From NCBI GenBank assembly GCA_947477015.1, contig CANJSM010000006.1:1-42775 (forward strand): a stretch of 42,775 bases of DNA. Direction: 5' to 3'. This document shows, in pieces, positions 39,876 to 42,775 of the stretch (the first letter of the stretch is position 1; each line of letters begins with the position of its first letter). Position numbers and translations under genes: made by a program. Source of the DNA: Legionellaceae bacterium. GTDB lineage: Bacteria > Pseudomonadota > Gammaproteobacteria > Legionellales > Legionellaceae. The notes beneath the pieces are model-generated. The model was not told where the DNA came from. It was given only the letters and a program-made list of their open reading frames with translations, and did no database searches.

Positions 39876-40600
39876 CTATAGCCTTTGTCTTCTAATTCAA
39901 GCGCCAGTGATTTGTCACCTGATTTAATGATTCGACCGTGCGCCAAAACATGAATGAAATCAGGCTCAATGTAATTGAGCAAACGTTGATAGTGCGTAAC
40001 CAGGATGATGGCGCGGTCGGGTGAGCGCATGGCATTGATGCCTTCGGAAATGACACGCAACGCATCAATATCTAAGCCCGAATCAGTTTCATCTAATATG
40101 GCAAGCTTAGGTTCCAATGCGGCCATCTGAAGAATTTCATTGCGCTTTTTCTCACCACCAGAAAAACCTTCGTTAATGCTGCGGTATAAGAAACTTTCAT
40201 CCATATCAAGCAACTTGCATTTTGCACGGATGAAACTTAAAAATTCGATCGCATCCATTGGGTTTTTGCCCTGTCCTTTACGGACGGCATTCACTGACGC
40301 CTTCAGAAAATTAATGTTGGTAACCCCTGGAATTTCTAGTGGGTATTGAAACGACAGAAAAATCCCCGCTTTCGCCCTATCAGCAGGCGATAGAGGCAAC
40401 AAGTCGTGGCCTTCGTAAATGACCTCACCACTGGTCACTTCATAAGATGGATGGCCTGCGAGCACTTTGGATAACGTGCTTTTGCCTGATCCATTGGGCC
40501 CCATGATGGCATGGACTTCACCCGGATTAATCCGCAAGTTGATGCCGTTTAAAATAGATTGCTCGTTGATGGCAACATTTAATTGATTGATTGTTAACAT
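39854..40600 (-). CDS. sufC: Fe-S cluster assembly ATPase SufC
   Basis: Walker [17 protein letters not shown], signature [13 protein letters not shown], Walker [18 protein letters not shown]. Confidence 0.98.
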   Translation of the reverse strand: MLTINQLNVAINEQSILNGINLRINPGEVHAIMGPNGSGKSTLSKVLAGHPSYEVTSGEVIYEGHDLLPLSPADRAKAGIFLSFQYPLEIPGVTNINFLKASVNAVRKGQGKNPMDAIEFLSFIRAKCKLLDMDESFLYRSINEGFSGGEKKRNEILQMAALEPKLAILDETDSGLDIDALRVISEGINAMRSPDRAIILVTHYQRLLNYIEPDFIHVLAHGRIIKSGDKSLALELEDKGYSWLEEME

Positions 40601-40601
40601 A

Positions 40602-42050
40602 TTAACCTACCGCCCCTTCTAAACTGATACCCAATAACTTGGTGGCTTCCACCGCGAATTCCATCGGTAACTCTTTTAAGACTTGCTTACAAAAACCATT
40701 AACAATCATGGAGACCGCATCTTCTGTGTCAATGCCACGTTGTTGACAATAAAACAACTGCTCTTCACTAATTTTAGAGGTGGTGGCTTCATGCTCTACT
40801 TGTGCTGAAGGATGCTTGACCTCAATGTATGGGAACGTATGCGCGGAACACTCAGAACCCATCAACATGGAGTCGCATTGGGTATAATTGCGTGCATTAA
40901 CTGCCGTCGGGGCAATACGCACCAAGCCACGATAGGCATTGTGTGCCCGTCCTGCACTGATACCCTTTGAAATAATCGTTGAGCGAGTATTTTTACCTAA
41001 ATGAATCATCTTCGTGCCAGTATCGGCTTGCTGCATATTGTTGGTCACAGCAACCGAATAAAACTCACCGACTGAGTCATCGCCTGACAATACCACACTG
41101 GGGTATTTCCATGTGATGGCCGAACCGGTTTCAATTTGTGTCCAAGAAATTTTCGAGCGTTTGCCACGACAAGCTCCGCGTTTGGTCACAAAATTGTAAA
41201 TACCGCCTTTGCCCTCTTTATCACCGGGATACCAGTTTTGCACCGTTGAATATTTAATCTGTGCATTATCCATCGCAACCAGTTCAACAACGGCCGCGTG
41301 CAATTGATTTTCGTCACGCATCGGTGCTGTACAGCCCTCAAGGTAGGACACATAACTGTCACTGTCAGCCACAATTAACGTGCGCTCAAATTGACCGGTG
41401 GATGCGGCGTTAATACGGAAATAGGTGGATAACTCCATTGGGCAGCGAACGCCTTTGGGAATATAAACGAACGACCCATCGCTAAATACAGCTGAATTAA
41501 GTGCCGCATAAAAATTATCACGATAAGAAACCACGGAGCCTAAGTATTTTTTCATTAGCTCTGGATGTTCGTGCACTGCTTCAGAAAACGGGCAGAAAAT
41601 AACGCCTTTTTCAGCCAACTTGGCTTTGAACGTTGTTGCCACCGAGACGCTATCAAAAACGGCATCAACTGCTACGCCTGCAAGTAGTTCTTGTTCATGT
41701 AGCGAAATACCTAGTTTTTCATAGGTGCGCAACAGCTCAGGATCAACATCAGCCAAACTTTTGGGGCCGTCTTTGAAATTTTTAGGCGCGGAATAATAGG
41801 AGATCGCCTGATAATCAATGGGAGGATAATGCACGCTAGACCATTCAGGGTGCGGCAGTGTTTGCCAATGACGAAATGCTCGCAGACGCCACTCCAGCAT
41901 AAATTCTGGTTCACCTTTAATGGCAGACAAGCGCCGGATAACATCTTCATCAAGGCCAGGCAGGAACGTATCGGTATCAATGTCGGTAATAAAACCATGT
42001 TGATAGTCTTGCTCCAGCAGGGTATTTAATTGCTCATTGGTTTTAGTCAC
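40602..42050 (-). CDS. sufB: Fe-S cluster assembly protein SufB
   Basis: [99 protein letters not shown]. Confidence 0.98.
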   Translation of the reverse strand: MTKTNEQLNTLLEQDYQHGFITDIDTDTFLPGLDEDVIRRLSAIKGEPEFMLEWRLRAFRHWQTLPHPEWSSVHYPPIDYQAISYYSAPKNFKDGPKSLADVDPELLRTYEKLGISLHEQELLAGVAVDAVFDSVSVATTFKAKLAEKGVIFCPFSEAVHEHPELMKKYLGSVVSYRDNFYAALNSAVFSDGSFVYIPKGVRCPMELSTYFRINAASTGQFERTLIVADSDSYVSYLEGCTAPMRDENQLHAAVVELVAMDNAQIKYSTVQNWYPGDKEGKGGIYNFVTKRGACRGKRSKISWTQIETGSAITWKYPSVVLSGDDSVGEFYSVAVTNNMQQADTGTKMIHLGKNTRSTIISKGISAGRAHNAYRGLVRIAPTAVNARNYTQCDSMLMGSECSAHTFPYIEVKHPSAQVEHEATTSKISEEQLFYCQQRGIDTEDAVSMIVNGFCKQVLKELPMEFAVEATKLLGISLEGAVG

Positions 42051-42504
42051 GACTAACTCCAGTTGCTAATGTCTTAATGCGCTCAAGCGTTGAGGCAGGC
42101 AGCGTTGGCATGGCCAGTGCTTCCAAACTCACGCTATTTAACGCGGATTCTATTGATTGACTAATCAATCGCCAATTGCCCTGTATATGGCAAACCCCCT
42201 GTAGCGAGCATTCATTATGATGCGCACTGCATTCGGTCAAACCACGCGATTCGTCCATGGCATAAATAATGTCAGTGACTGATATGTCACAAGCTTCACG
42301 TTGCAAACGGTAGCCACCATTCACTCCGCGAACCGAGGACAACAGCCCTGCGCTGGCTAATCGTTTTAATAATTTACTGACTGTTGGCACGGCAAGGTGA
42401 GTGTACGATGCAATGTCACGCGCGTTGCACAACTGCCCTGAACGCTTGGCGAGACAGACCATGATAACTGTTCCATAATCGGCCAACTTACTGATGCGCA
42501 GCAT
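42043..42504 (-). CDS. Rrf2-family regulator of the SUF operon (IscR/SufR-like)
   Basis: [54 protein letters not shown], three-Cys segment [15 protein letters not shown]. Confidence 0.92.
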   Translation of the reverse strand: MLRISKLADYGTVIMVCLAKRSGQLCNARDIASYTHLAVPTVSKLLKRLASAGLLSSVRGVNGGYRLQREACDISVTDIIYAMDESRGLTECSAHHNECSLQGVCHIQGNWRLISQSIESALNSVSLEALAMPTLPASTLERIKTLATGVSRD

Positions 42505-42563
42505 ATCACTCCTACCTCAATTTATCTAGTACCAATTAGGTCTTTATTTCGAAAAAAAAGGGG

Positions 42564-42593
42564 ATGATACGGTATAAGTAGGTGTTTTTGCAA
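42564..42593 (-). promoter_or_regulatory. Possible suf operon promoter
   Basis: Minus strand TTGCAA (42593-42588), 18-bp spacer, TATCAT (42569-42564), about 60 nt from the regulator start. Confidence 0.35.
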
Positions 42594-42646
42594 CAACAGC
42601 AACAACTGTAACCACGGCTGTCGCATTAAAATTTGATCAACCTCCA

Positions 42647-42669
42647 GTAGGTTGGGCCTTGGCCCAACA
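42647..42669. repeat. REP-like palindrome GTAGGTTGGGCCTTGGCCCAACA
   Basis: Same element as at 14296-14319, 28103-28125 and 28148-28171. Confidence 0.85.
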
Positions 42670-42775
42670 ATAACGTATTAAAATCCACAGTTGCAGAAAA
42701 AATCCTTGTCAAAATACAGTTATTAGATCTAACCTGTGCGCTCAAGGAGATTTTATACAAGTCCAAACCACATGC

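Noticed and set aside
42505-42545. Imperfect inverted repeat ACCTAATT...AATTGAGGT upstream of the Rrf2 gene as an IscR/SufR operator
   Set aside because: Match to known Rrf2 operators is too weak to call without a conservation test.

Overview
The window reads as a gammaproteobacterial chromosome segment. Gene content and LRR/coiled-coil effector-like ORFs suggest Legionellales or a relative, but that placement is inference. Backbone loci are: (i) a division/cell-wall (dcw) cluster on the minus strand, zipA-murF-mraY-murD-ftsW-murC-murB-ddl-ftsQ-ftsA-ftsZ-lpxC, lacking murG at its usual place between ftsW and murC; (ii) a SUF Fe-S operon on the minus strand, Rrf2 regulator-sufB-sufC-sufD-sufS-sufU-MIP18/sufT, followed by epmA; (iii) ispB, tRNA-Pro(CGG), coaD, lolB, plsC and a fatty acid desaturase. 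Accessory parts are: the 5' end of a REP-associated tyrosine transposase (RAYT) with adjacent REP repeats at the left edge; a giant ~2,700-aa coiled-coil ORF that appears joined to an upstream signal-peptide-bearing ORF across an A9 slippery run; an MvdC/MvdD-like ATP-grasp gene divergent from a repressor with a degenerate S24 active site; an LRR protein with a recent 216-bp internal duplication; and an AT-rich cassette between lolB and epmA. That cassette encodes an unannotated 26-aa peptide (MKQQKQVMKKTKQVARPAHCQGGGNW), a perfect 11-bp stem hairpin, a GRDP-like (DUF1399-type) protein and a MATE-like exporter. It is my best candidate for an undescribed peptide (RiPP-like) system. All calls come from reading the sequence and recognising motifs; no searches were run.
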